This document shows, piece after piece, positions 8,755 through 17,658 of a stretch of 42,441 nt of DNA. The position numbers and the translations under genes are program-made. The first letter of the stretch is position 1. The number at the start of each line of letters is the position of its first letter. The notes beneath the pieces are model-generated. The model made no database searches and was not told where the DNA came from. It saw only the letters and a program-made list of their open reading frames with translations. The stretch comes from Oscillospiraceae bacterium (GTDB lineage: Bacteria; Bacillota; Clostridia; Oscillospirales; CAG-272). Location of the stretch: contig SVRL01000015.1 in NCBI GenBank assembly GCA_015064845.1, positions 1 to 42,441 of the forward strand, given 5' to 3'.

Positions 8755-11700
8755 TTATTCTGTTTTTGTCTGTATGATTTCGTAATCTCTGCCGACCGTT
8801 TTGATCGTTTCGGCAGTGATACCGCAGTCGGTCAAAACGCAAGTATAGTCGCCCGCCGTGATTCTTTCCTCAGAAAGAACAAGAGCAAAACCGCTGTCCG
8901 CATTCGCGATGAATTCGCAATTTTCAAACGTTGCATTGGTGTAAACCGCCACACCGCCTTCCAATACGCAATTTTTGTAACATACGGTTTCCGCCAAGGC
9001 GTACGTATACGTACGTTCATCGTAACGCGGAATTTTAGTACTGTAATAAGTTTTTTGATTTTTGAACGTCAGATTTTCAAAAGTAATCATTGAATTCTGC
9101 TTGAAAGAAGTCTGATATTCTCCGCTCTCTCCGAAATTAAATCCCGAAGGAGAAGCGGTGCCGCCCTTCCAGAAAACACTGGTCGAATTGCTGTTCAAAA
9201 TCAGCGTTGCGCTTTCTTCGAAAGCTTTCAGCGTGATATCGCTGCCCGCAAATCGGATTTCTTCGTTCAAAGTGGCGGTAGCACTGTAAATCAGCCACAA
9301 CTGTTTTTCGCTTGTCAGATATCTTGCGGATTTCGAATTCAAACCGCCGTAAACCAAAGCGGTGTGAACCTCCGAACCGTTATCAACAAAAAGCATTCTG
9401 CCTACACCGGCAGGAACGAATCTGCCGTAGAGGAAATAATTGGGATCATTTCCTTGCGTTTGCTCATTTTTCTGTTTATCGCTTGCATCCATCTGAATCA
9501 AGGTGTTTTCCAAAACCAAGGGATTCACAATGGTTACGCCTCCCTGGTTGGCTGTGCCGACAATCTCGCCCACACGCCAGGAAGCTTCTGCTTCCAGACA
9601 GGTCATTTCCGTGTTTTCCACGAAGCAATCCACGATATAGGTCTCATTTTTCTTCGAAGCACTCGCATGACCCACGATACCGCCGGTGGAGGCACCCTTC
9701 AAAACACATCCGCGAACCGAGCAATTTTGAATCACAACCTCTGCGGCATTGGTGTAACCGATGATGCCGCCGAGACGGGAATATTCTCCCTCTGCGTTCG
9801 GAGCCGAAATAACGGTACTGTTCATCAAATGGCAATTATCCAAAATTACCGACATTTTGGCTGTTGAAACGAACGCGCCGCTGTTGGAATAATCATCGGT
9901 ATTCAAATTCATTTCGGAATGAACGACAGTAATGTTCTTGATAACGACGTTCGCGCTTGCGGATTGCAAAGTATTGAACAAAGGCGCATTCAAACTCTTG
10001 ATAAAAGCAACAGAAGCACCGAGTGTTGCGGTATCCGCTTCGATGGTAACCGTTTTCAGCGTTTTATTCGTATCGGTAATCGATACGCTTTCCCAATCGT
10101 AACCGCTCAGGTCAATATGGGTTTTCAAAACGATTCTGTAATTACCCGAAAGCGTGCTTACGCCGTTTTCTTTCTGATTCAGCATATTCATAACGGCAAT
10201 GAATTCTTCTGCAGAATCGATATAATAAATATCAGTATCCTCTTCTATGGCATCGGGGTTCATTTCCGAAGGAATCTCTTCCGCTTTCACGGAATCATAC
10301 CGATTCGCAATATCCGCGTCAGGATAACGAACCGCTGCATTGTCGCCGTGTTCCGTTCGGTCCCAATGCGCTTTATCCAGAATATCGGCATTCTGATACT
10401 GCGCAAAGGTCGGGCAAGGAATTTCCTTGTCGTTGAAGGAGCAAGTACCTTCCTCTTTTGCCAGAATACCGCCGCAAGGGCTGTCAAAATAATTCTTACC
10501 GTCGGTCAAAACAGGCATACTGCCCGTTAAATATACTGCGGGAAGTCCCGTTTCATTGTCAAACTCGGAGCCGTAAACCGCAAAAATCTGTTTTTCTCCG
10601 TCCGAAAGCACACAACCCTCGGCATTTTTGCCCGCCGTCAGCTTGGAATCTGTAATCGAGCAAAGTAAATTTGGCAAATCACCGATCAATTTCACGCAAT
10701 AACGGGAATCGTCGGCAATTTCACAGTTTGAAATATATGCGGAACCGACAACGAGAATCCCTCTGTCAAAACGGCAATCGGAATAAACGGCGTTTCTTGC
10801 GTTCGCGTACATATAGTACGCAACATCATTTGTATTTTCGTTTGTTTCTTTTGTATTCTTGAATGTAATGTCCGCAAATTTCACGGACGAATTGGCTTGG
10901 AATTTTTCTGTGACGGAATTTTCCCCGAATTCGCCGAAGTTAAAGCCGGCATTTTCCGATAATTCGATCACAGCATTTTCTTTTCCTACTATATCTACAT
11001 GATTTCCACGGAAGCGGATTTCATTTGTCATTTTCAGTGCACCGTGCACTGACCACGTTTGCCGAAAGGCATCGTTGGTAAAGCAATCTGCCGCGGCTTG
11101 AATAAAACCGCCGTAAACTTCAACCGTTGCAAGCTCGGTATCCACAAGGTTGAGTATACCCAAACCATCGTAAGAACCGTACGGTGCATTGACCGAACTT
11201 CTGAGGTTTGCAAACAAACCACTGTCCGCAAGCTCAGCATTTGCAATAACCGTTTCGCCTCCGCTTATCGTTCCGAGCATGACGCCAACACTCGATTCCT
11301 TGACCGTACAATCTTTAATCAGCACGTTCGCGTCGTTTGCATATCCGATCAAACCGCCCGCAACGTTGCCTTCGATCGTACTTTCAAGCACGTGGCAATT
11401 TTTGAGAGAAACGGAGGCTTGCGCTCCCGCATACGATACGAACGCGCCCGTATTGCCATCGCCTTTGATCTCTGCTTCCAAAATTGTGATATCATAAAAC
11501 GCAACGCTTCCGGTATCTACCGATTGAAAAAGCGTATCCGACAGTCGGTAAATATAAGCACTTGAAGATTTCAACGTATTGGTATCCGCATAAATCGTGA
11601 CGTTAAGAGCATTCGTTTGAACGCCTTTCCAATCGCTCGCCTTCCAAACGGAAGTATCTTCCAAAGAGATCTGTGCGCATAAACGCAGTTTTACATTTTC

Positions 11701-12021
11701 AACGCCTTGCGGAATATCGCCATGAGCAATTGCCCGCATAACAACGTAAAAATCTTCTGCGGAATCAATTTTGAACTCAATGGTTTTATCCTCTTCGAAA
11801 ACGGTGCTGTCCACCGCCGCAATCGGGAAAGTATCCAGCGTTTCCTTTGATACCGTGATCGTATCATAAAACACTTTGGGAATATTGACGTTTGCGGAAG
11901 AACCGTTTACGCCGGGCGCTTTGGAAATAACCATCCACGCATACGCCGAAATAATTACCATCAATCCGGAAATCAGTAAAATGTAGAAGGATGAAATCAA
12001 TCTCCATAAGGAATGCTTCAT
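8755..12021 (-). CDS. SipW-dependent beta-helix (GLUG-like) surface protein with internal duplication
   Basis: A 1,088-residue protein with an N-terminal hydrophobic segment (10-27) and the motif YAWMVISKAPGVNG (27-40), a SipW-type signal. The body is rich in GLUG-like, right-handed beta-helix units (GGLIGYANDA, GGIIGYTNAA, GGIVGHA, each followed by NC/DC turns). It is a tandem duplication: about 45-530 and about 590-1,088 align in order (IDSAEDF/IDSAEEF, VYGGFIQ/VYGGLNS, EIRFRGN/EIRFAGS, FNFGEFGE/FNFGESGE, FADITFKN/FENLTFKN). No enzyme active site is recognised. GGAGG lies six bases upstream, and the ATG overlaps the upstream coiled-coil gene's stop (ATGA), so translation is coupled. Likely an adhesin or fibre-associated protein. 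Confidence 0.8.
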   Translation of the reverse strand: MKHSLWRLISSFYILLISGLMVIISAYAWMVISKAPGVNGSSANVNIPKVFYDTITVSKETLDTFPIAAVDSTVFEEDKTIEFKIDSAEDFYVVMRAIAHGDIPQGVENVKLRLCAQISLEDTSVWKASDWKGVQTNALNVTIYADTNTLKSSSAYIYRLSDTLFQSVDTGSVAFYDITILEAEIKGDGNTGAFVSYAGAQASVSLKNCHVLESTIEGNVAGGLIGYANDANVLIKDCTVKESSVGVMLGTISGGETVIANAELADSGLFANLRSSVNAPYGSYDGLGILNLVDTELATVEVYGGFIQAAADCFTNDAFRQTWSVHGALKMTNEIRFRGNHVDIVGKENAVIELSENAGFNFGEFGENSVTEKFQANSSVKFADITFKNTKETNENTNDVAYYMYANARNAVYSDCRFDRGILVVGSAYISNCEIADDSRYCVKLIGDLPNLLCSITDSKLTAGKNAEGCVLSDGEKQIFAVYGSEFDNETGLPAVYLTGSMPVLTDGKNYFDSPCGGILAKEEGTCSFNDKEIPCPTFAQYQNADILDKAHWDRTEHGDNAAVRYPDADIANRYDSVKAEEIPSEMNPDAIEEDTDIYYIDSAEEFIAVMNMLNQKENGVSTLSGNYRIVLKTHIDLSGYDWESVSITDTNKTLKTVTIEADTATLGASVAFIKSLNAPLFNTLQSASANVVIKNITVVHSEMNLNTDDYSNSGAFVSTAKMSVILDNCHLMNSTVISAPNAEGEYSRLGGIIGYTNAAEVVIQNCSVRGCVLKGASTGGIVGHASASKKNETYIVDCFVENTEMTCLEAEASWRVGEIVGTANQGGVTIVNPLVLENTLIQMDASDKQKNEQTQGNDPNYFLYGRFVPAGVGRMLFVDNGSEVHTALVYGGLNSKSARYLTSEKQLWLIYSATATLNEEIRFAGSDITLKAFEESATLILNSNSTSVFWKGGTASPSGFNFGESGEYQTSFKQNSMITFENLTFKNQKTYYSTKIPRYDERTYTYALAETVCYKNCVLEGGVAVYTNATFENCEFIANADSGFALVLSEERITAGDYTCVLTDCGITAETIKTVGRDYEIIQTKTE

Positions 12022-13862
12022 CCGTTACCTCCGTTACGTGATTTTTTTCGTGGTGCGTTCTCGTTTTTCCTTTGTTTGCGGAGTTTGCGTTCTTCTTCCA
12101 GACGCACCTGTTCCTCCGCATATTCTTTTCGTTTATTTTTCTGTGCCTCCAGCATCGAGCCGAAATTCTTGATTTCGCCGATGTAAGGCTTCATCTGTTC
12201 TTCGTCTTTTTTGCGTTCCGCTTCTTCAGCCGCGCGGCGTTTTACTTCTTCAGCTTCTCTGCGCGCGTTTTCTTCGGCTGTTTTCTGCTGCATTTTTTCC
12301 CGTTCAAGAGCCGCTTTCACTTCCTCCTGACGGCGGCGGAGACGTTCCGCCTCATCTCTCTTGCGCTGTTCCTGTTCTTCCAGAATCTTTGCCGCGTCTT
12401 CAAATTCCTGACGTTCCGCATGCAAGCGGCGTTCTTCCGCTTCTTTGTTGCGCAGAGCAATGTTTCTTTCCAAATTTTCGTTAAATGCCGCAAGTTCCTG
12501 TTTGAAGAGTTTTCCTCTGCGGCGGTCTTCGATTTCTCTTTGCAAACGTTCCAGATTGCGGATTCGTTCCGCTTCTTCTTCTTCTTTGCGAATGCGTTCC
12601 GCCTCTTTTTCCTGTTCCATGCGCAAGCGTTCTTCTTCCGCTTCTTTTTCTTTGCGCAAACGTTCTTCTTCTTCTTTTTTGCGGCGTTCGTTTTCTTCCA
12701 CAATGCGGCGGCGTTCCGCTTCTTCTTCCGCCATCAACTGTGCTTTCGTGAGTTCCTCAATCAAAACCTTGCGGATCTCAACGTCGGGCAGATCGTAGTC
12801 CTCCGTAATTTCTTCAATGATTTCCGTAATAAATTTCGGTTTCAGCGTACGCTTCCGATCCTGTACTGGAGTGGGAAGCACACGGTCTGTTTCATCTTCC
12901 AGATAATTCTTTAAGACAATATAATTAAAAAGGACGTTGTGGAAAATATCTCTTTGAAAATCTTCGTTGATGATAGGGCTTTGTTCCGTAACCTTGATTG
13001 CGTAACCAACGTCGTGATAGTTATGCAAAAAGTCGTAAAGCTTTACGATTGCCTTATAGTTGGGGTTCTTTTTCAACGCATTGGTTTTAACAATAGCACC
13101 CTTAATACGGGTAGCTTTCATAAGCCCTTGCGCAAAAGGTGTTGCCATGAATCCCGTAAGCAAACGATCCAAACGGGAAATTCTGTTCAGCATATTTCTG
13201 TGCTTATCATCCGTAGAAAGAATATCGTCGCGCTCGCGGATATGCAAATACATATCCATGTGGAGCTGTTCGGTGGAACTGAGCATATTGCTGGTAACTT
13301 TAAGTTTTGCGCCGTATTCGTCCGACAGCAGATTCATCAGCGCATCATAACGAATTTTAACAAAATGATACGCATCTTCCAAAACGGTAATTACCAAACG
13401 GTTTTCATAAATAACGGTGGAGTCATCGCGGAGCTTTTGCATAAGCTTGTTGGGGTTAACTTCACCCGTTCTCGCGTCATAATCATCAACCATTGTCGAG
13501 CCGTGCTGTGCCAAATGCCGAACGACCGAAGAGTCACTCTTTTTGGCAAGACCAACGTTCACGATCAGTTCTTCTTCCTGAATGACGTTTCTCGGACGGT
13601 CAATGATAGCTTGAATACCGGGGAGAGCTTCTTCAATCGCTTCCACCCAGGATTCATCAATCAGTTTTTCCATTTTCCTGTTGGAAAATTGAATCTGATT
13701 GTCTGCGCCGGCAATCGTTTCCATGAAATATTCGTAAAAGTCGGTACTGCCCAAAGCACGGATCACACTTTTTGTATATCTGAGATAAAGGGAATCAATC
13801 AGTGAGAGATCCTTCGCCTTTCCTGCCGCTTCCGCAGAGATAATTTGTTTTGATTCAGCCAT
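12018..13862 (-). CDS. Cytoplasmic alpha-helical coiled-coil partner of the McrB-like ATPase (possible DUF2357 relative)
   Basis: A 614-residue soluble protein with no signal or membrane segment. Residues 1-370 are mostly helical and contain a YENRLVITVLEDAY stretch (near 155), which recalls the ENRFVK motif of DUF2357 proteins that accompany McrB-type AAA ATPases. That link is weak and is my inference. Residues about 380-600 are a long coiled coil dominated by Glu, Arg and Lys, ending in a basic tail. The PD-(D/E)xK nuclease usual in DUF2357/McrC proteins is not visible. The gene lies between the AAA ATPase and the beta-helix adhesin and overlaps the latter by four bases. AAAGGAG lies six bases before the ATG. 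It may link the ATPase to the secretion or fibre machinery. Confidence 0.6.
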   Translation of the reverse strand: MAESKQIISAEAAGKAKDLSLIDSLYLRYTKSVIRALGSTDFYEYFMETIAGADNQIQFSNRKMEKLIDESWVEAIEEALPGIQAIIDRPRNVIQEEELIVNVGLAKKSDSSVVRHLAQHGSTMVDDYDARTGEVNPNKLMQKLRDDSTVIYENRLVITVLEDAYHFVKIRYDALMNLLSDEYGAKLKVTSNMLSSTEQLHMDMYLHIRERDDILSTDDKHRNMLNRISRLDRLLTGFMATPFAQGLMKATRIKGAIVKTNALKKNPNYKAIVKLYDFLHNYHDVGYAIKVTEQSPIINEDFQRDIFHNVLFNYIVLKNYLEDETDRVLPTPVQDRKRTLKPKFITEIIEEITEDYDLPDVEIRKVLIEELTKAQLMAEEEAERRRIVEENERRKKEEEERLRKEKEAEEERLRMEQEKEAERIRKEEEEAERIRNLERLQREIEDRRRGKLFKQELAAFNENLERNIALRNKEAEERRLHAERQEFEDAAKILEEQEQRKRDEAERLRRRQEEVKAALEREKMQQKTAEENARREAEEVKRRAAEEAERKKDEEQMKPYIGEIKNFGSMLEAQKNKRKEYAEEQVRLEEERKLRKQRKNENAPRKKSRNGGNG

Positions 13863-13924
13863 TCCCGGCTCCTTTCCGAATGCATCTGCCGACGATTCGT
13901 TTTCTTTTTCTTTTGAGATTTTCC

Positions 13925-13948
13925 CGAGAGAAAGCGTACTTTCTCCCG
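13925..13948 (-). other. Intergenic hairpin between ATPase and coiled-coil genes
   Basis: A stem built on GAGAAAG-CGTA-CTTTCTC with further flanking pairs lies in the 108-base gap. No T-run follows on the minus strand. It resembles the other T-less hairpins between genes of this locus. Confidence 0.4.
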
Positions 13949-13970
13949 AGAAAGGATATAATCGTTAAGA

Positions 13971-15524
13971 TCAGTTCATCTTTTTCAGATAGTCGATATA
14001 CTCTTTGCAGATCGCCATCGTATTTTTACCGAACTGTTTATCCAGATAGGAAGAAAATCTCGTCAATTCATCCTTCATGAAGCCAAGGCTCAAGGATTCG
14101 AATTTACGAAGAACCTTTTTGGCAACCATAAAGTCAATGCCTTCCAATTCCGTACCGCCGCAAGCCATGTAGCAGGGGACATAATCTTTCAGCTGTTTCA
14201 TGATACGGTTACCGAACGCCAGCTTGAAGTTGTTGATGAGATATTCGTTCATTTCTTCCAGCTTCTTCATGTTTTCATCGGAGATCCGATAAGTTGCTTT
14301 TGCTTCGTCGAAAAGCTCGTTCAAGCGATCCGCGGTAATGTAGATCGGGTCCGCAGTACCCTCGTCAAAGATGGCGGCGCGGGAGTCAAGGTCGATCGGA
14401 ATCGCACGGTCATATACTTTATCCGCAACGGCAAACGTAGAGTCGTCGTTATTGATCGTACCGATAAACCAAGTGGTGTTGGGAATCTGGAGCTTACCTC
14501 CCTTGATATGAACGGGGTCGTTATCCCAGGTTGCGGTAACAACGTCAATTTTCCATTCATCCTGTCTGGGCATTTCCAGAATGGAAAGCATTTCAGCGAA
14601 GTAATATTCCACACGCGCGATATTCATTTCGTCGAGAATGATCAAATGAGGGTCTTTCTTGAAGTTTGCTTCATAAATGGCTTTCAAAAAGTCCGTTTCG
14701 GTATATTTCTTTGTAAATTCGTTGAAATAACCGTAAAGCTCGGTACGTTCACGCCAAGCAGGCTGTACGGAAACGACGGTGGAGTCGTTCTGGACGAATT
14801 TACCGAAAGCGTACGGCAAAGAAGTTTTACCTGTACCGGAAATACCCTGCAAAATAACGATTCTCGCCGCGCCGAACGAAGCAACGAAATGGCGGAGCAA
14901 ACGAATATCGTAATAAAGATGAAGCTGGCTTGCCGCATACAAACGGAAGCGCGCGCAGAATTCGGGGAGTGTTATGTCGGTCTCATATTCGGGAGCCGCG
15001 TATTCGGGGCTCTTGAAGTAATTATCCACCGCAGTCAAGCGGAAGAAACGGCTGTCCATCGGATCGATGGGCGGGGTTTCCATGGTATTGCGGTTGGAAT
15101 CAATGTCTTTTTCTTCTTTCTCGTCATCCAAACCGGGGGCTTCGCCTCCGATCATTTCCATTCGCATGGCGAGCAAGCGGTCTTTTTCATAATTGGCGCG
15201 GATCAAATCCTTTTGCATTTGCTTAACCTGATTTTTCAGCTCCTCGTATTTCTTAACGGGAACACGGAAACGGAAAAGTCGGCGCAAAAGCTTGATGAGG
15301 AAGATGACGGCAATTACAATAAGCGCAACCAAAGCAAGGTTGGCAATCAAAAGCATGATCCAATCGAGCGTTGTAAACTCACTGTTGTTCGCCTTGATGA
15401 CTTCCATTCTGCCGGGAAAGTTCACAAGACGGAACAAAAATTGAAAAATCGCGCTGAAAATATCAATGAAATCATAAAAGAGCTGTCCGATATCAGCAAT
15501 AAAATAACGCAAAAAATTATCCAT
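13971..15524 (-). CDS. Membrane-anchored McrB-type AAA+ ATPase
   Basis: A 517-residue protein. A membrane segment spans about 55-80, with a weaker hydrophobic stretch before it (about 5-35), then a short coiled coil (88-120) and a linker. The AAA+ core has Walker A GISGTGKTS (227-235), Walker B LIILDEMN (294-301) followed by IARVEYYFAEMLS, sensor-1 WFIGTINNDD (352-361) and a likely arginine-finger region DKVYDRAIPIDLDSR (368-382). The LDEMN-ARVEYYFAE signature is that of McrB, the GTPase/ATPase motor of McrBC restriction. McrB itself is soluble and has an N-terminal DNA-binding domain, absent here. Genomic context is SipW peptidases and surface fibres, so I infer a remodelling or assembly motor at the inner membrane. 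GAGGAA precedes the ATG. Confidence 0.85.
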   Translation of the reverse strand: MDNFLRYFIADIGQLFYDFIDIFSAIFQFLFRLVNFPGRMEVIKANNSEFTTLDWIMLLIANLALVALIVIAVIFLIKLLRRLFRFRVPVKKYEELKNQVKQMQKDLIRANYEKDRLLAMRMEMIGGEAPGLDDEKEEKDIDSNRNTMETPPIDPMDSRFFRLTAVDNYFKSPEYAAPEYETDITLPEFCARFRLYAASQLHLYYDIRLLRHFVASFGAARIVILQGISGTGKTSLPYAFGKFVQNDSTVVSVQPAWRERTELYGYFNEFTKKYTETDFLKAIYEANFKKDPHLIILDEMNIARVEYYFAEMLSILEMPRQDEWKIDVVTATWDNDPVHIKGGKLQIPNTTWFIGTINNDDSTFAVADKVYDRAIPIDLDSRAAIFDEGTADPIYITADRLNELFDEAKATYRISDENMKKLEEMNEYLINNFKLAFGNRIMKQLKDYVPCYMACGGTELEGIDFMVAKKVLRKFESLSLGFMKDELTRFSSYLDKQFGKNTMAICKEYIDYLKKMN

Positions 15525-15555
15525 GTCAAATTCCTCGTTTTAGCTTTTTGAGAGC

Positions 15556-16404
15556 TTATTTCTTTTGGGGACCGGAATCCGAGGAATCCTTGCCGTTGTT
15601 TTTCACCATATCGGCCAACAGTTCCGCGCGAAGTTCTTCTCGGAGTTTTGCTTCCATTTCGGCGCGTTCCTTTTCCATGGCCGCCCTTCGGATTTCTTCT
15701 CTTGCTTTTTCATCGCGGATCTGAGATTCGATCAGATCTTCGGTTCTGCCTCTTTCCTGCTCGTATTTGATCAACATCTTTACGTTCTGATATTCAAAAA
15801 GAACGCGGAAGAACTGAACAAGGTGGAAAACGAAGAAAAGAAGCACGGGCAAAACGATAACGATCATAAATCCCGTCGGTGTCTGGAGATAGTCCAGCAC
15901 CTTACCGACACCGGGAACACGGAATTTGTAAACACCGACGACTTCGGATTCGTGAACGGTCAGAACGTCCGTCTGATTTACTTTTTCGCCCATGGTTTCA
16001 AAGATCAGATAGTCGCCGCCGTCATAAATACCCGCAATTTTATGCGTATTCAGTACGCGCTGTCCTTCGATGATCGTCCAATAGGTAATGATATCGCCCA
16101 CACGAAGCTCTCTGTAATCCTTCACGGCAACGTCAATGATAAGGTCACCGGGTTTCAGTGTCGGATACATGGAGTCTGTCTGAACGGTAAACGGACGAAC
16201 ACCGAGAATACTCGGCACACCGTTGCCGGATGTGGATACGAAAGAAACGTAAGTGCAAACAGCTGCAAGAATAATGGCAACCACAAGAAGTACGTTGACC
16301 ACGATGTTGATGATCTTTTTCACGTCGCGTTTCTTGGGTTCATTTTCTTGCCCCGGCACTTGTGTTTCCGTAACTTCCGTATCAGGGGAAAGTTTTTTCT
16401 TCAT
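15556..16404 (-). CDS. SipW-type signal peptidase I (second copy, long coiled-coil tail)
   Basis: A 282-residue protein. Residues 1-28 are polar, the first membrane segment is about 30-55, catalytic Ser78 lies in VQTDSMYPTLKPGD and catalytic His121 in LNTHKIAG. The usual GD-x-N box is replaced by ETMGEKVNQTD (136-146), so the third catalytic position is altered or shifted. A second membrane segment (about 176-202) leads to a 75-residue Glu/Arg/Lys-rich helix and a Ser/Gly/Lys tail. The gene lies 31 bases upstream of the McrB-like ATPase and downstream of the small TasA-like gene. The helical tail could contact the coiled-coil protein of 12018-13862 (inference). GGAG lies eight bases before the ATG. 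Confidence 0.87.
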   Translation of the reverse strand: MKKKLSPDTEVTETQVPGQENEPKKRDVKKIINIVVNVLLVVAIILAAVCTYVSFVSTSGNGVPSILGVRPFTVQTDSMYPTLKPGDLIIDVAVKDYRELRVGDIITYWTIIEGQRVLNTHKIAGIYDGGDYLIFETMGEKVNQTDVLTVHESEVVGVYKFRVPGVGKVLDYLQTPTGFMIVIVLPVLLFFVFHLVQFFRVLFEYQNVKMLIKYEQERGRTEDLIESQIRDEKAREEIRRAAMEKERAEMEAKLREELRAELLADMVKNNGKDSSDSGPQKK

Positions 16405-16497
16405 AAATGTATCTCCTTAAAAAAATTTTTTCATATCTAAACTATGCAAAAAAGCATAGCAGTTTTCTTACTCAACAAAGGATTTCCGTTTCGTCTG

Positions 16498-16521
16498 CCG
16501 ATTTTGGGAAGTGAAAATCGG
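16498..16521 (-). other. Hairpin just after the small TasA-like gene
   Basis: CCGATTTT/AAAATCGG with an eight-base loop begins two bases past the stop. A second small dyad, CTATGC/GCATAG around six A, lies at about 16441-16459 before the peptidase gene. No clear T-run follows the first. Confidence 0.4.
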
Positions 16522-16523
16522 AT

Positions 16524-17507
16524 TCAGTCTTTCGGAATGTCTTCTATGCCCGAGCCGGATTTTGCTTCGGCGTAGAACTGAATGTTTGAAAAAATCTGTG
16601 CGGCTTCGCCAATCTCATTGGTACAATCGGGATCCTGCCCTTCAAGCCAAAGATAAATTTCAACTTGCGCCATGCAATTTTGATCCAAGTCAAAAAGGAA
16701 GGGATCGTCTAAAAACTCGCCGTAATCGTAAACCAAAACGTCCTTTTGCACGGGATCCACTTCCGTCCACGTTGTTTTCGTCTGTCGGATCAAGCGGTCG
16801 GGGGAAACGAGATTTTCGGAGCCGTCAATGCTCGGTGTGGGGATGTAATCGGAAATTTCTTCCTCATGCATATCGCAATTGGGTTCATAGACAATAAAGA
16901 ACGGGTCTTCCGTTTCAATACCTTCCGAATCCAGCTTGGTAATTCGGAATCCAACGCGAACCGCGCTCTGCGCGCCGTTTCCGCCGTCGTTGTGAAGAAC
17001 GTCTTCTCCGTTCCAGACAGGCGTTCCGATCAGGTACGTTCCCGAATTTCCCTGTGCGCGGGAAAGGCTGACTTCAACGTTTTCGTCTGTCCGAAGGTAA
17101 CAGGTCATTTTCAAATAATATCCGGCGTTATCGTTACGGTTGGTGTGTCTGTCATCCGAAAGCGCATAAGTGATTCCGGAGATTCTGCCGTCCACGCCAA
17201 ACAGTGCGCCGTAAAAAGTTTGTTTTTCATCGGAAAAAGTAGTCGGCTTTAAAAATGTGTCGGATTGCACGTATTCCGCGTAATCCAATTGCTGCCCCCA
17301 AGAATTTTCATATTCGGGTGTCCACGTGATCTCCAGTCCCGCAGGAACGTTCACGTAAAGCGACATGGTATTGATTTTTGGGGTTTTGCTGAGAGAAAAC
17401 CAAGTATAGGTGGAGGCAGAGAGAAGCGGAAGCATGATAAAAAGCAGATACAGGAGCAAAAACGTGGTTTTCCGCCTTCTCTTTTTTTCAGAAATTGTAA
17501 TCTGCAG
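16524..17507 (-). CDS. Small SipW-dependent TasA-like protein, probable non-ATG start
   Basis: About 327 residues. The frame contains SEKKRRRKTTF, a hydrophobic stretch and TYTWFSLSKTPKIN, the SipW-substrate motif of this locus. The mature part is beta-rich and includes LWLEGQDPDCTN, which matches LWIEGDDPDCTN in the membrane protein at 20111-21142. No ATG lies at a suitable place. A TTG at 17459 would remove the basic n-region and has no good ribosome site. The run AAAGGGGGAG precedes ATT (17510) and CTG (17507) at normal spacing, so I place the start there. It heads the peptidase-ATPase gene group, after a repeat-borne promoter candidate. A minor fibre subunit or an anchor is likely; the start codon is uncertain. 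Confidence 0.72.
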   Translation of the reverse strand: MQITISEKKRRRKTTFLLLYLLFIMLPLLSASTYTWFSLSKTPKINTMSLYVNVPAGLEITWTPEYENSWGQQLDYAEYVQSDTFLKPTTFSDEKQTFYGALFGVDGRISGITYALSDDRHTNRNDNAGYYLKMTCYLRTDENVEVSLSRAQGNSGTYLIGTPVWNGEDVLHNDGGNGAQSAVRVGFRITKLDSEGIETEDPFFIVYEPNCDMHEEEISDYIPTPSIDGSENLVSPDRLIRQTKTTWTEVDPVQKDVLVYDYGEFLDDPFLFDLDQNCMAQVEIYLWLEGQDPDCTNEIGEAAQIFSNIQFYAEAKSGSGIEDIPKD

Positions 17508-17548
17508 AATGTTCTCCCCCTTTCTTGTGTTATAAAAGATTGCCTGTG

Positions 17549-17632
17549 ATCAACCTCTCCGTTTTGTATACACAGATGCATACAAAGCTTCGATAGGCAA
17601 GCAATCGGGAGCGGCAACTTGCCGCTTTTTTT
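17549..17632. repeat. Dispersed about 100-base repeat, degenerate copy B
   Basis: It matches copy A (17633-17737) in layout: CCTC-CCGTTT, a TTTGTAT/ATACAAA dyad, ATAGGCAAGCAA, then a hairpin AGCGGCAA-CTTGCCGCT followed by seven T. The hairpin plus T-run would act as a terminator for plus-strand transcripts. It lies tandem to copy A in the gap before the small TasA-like gene. Confidence 0.6.
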
Positions 17633-17658
17633 ATACTATAGGAAATTGCGCAATTCAA
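17630..17658 (-). promoter_or_regulatory. Candidate sigma-A promoter inside the repeat
   Basis: Minus strand: TTGAAT (17653-17658), a 17-base spacer, then TATAAA (17630-17635). It points at the small TasA-like gene, whose proposed start lies about 120 bases downstream. The -35 match is partial. Confidence 0.45.

Noticed and set aside
13971..15524. Classical McrBC restriction system
   Set aside because: The ATPase has a membrane segment and no DNA-binding domain, the partner shows no nuclease motif, and the neighbours are surface-export genes.
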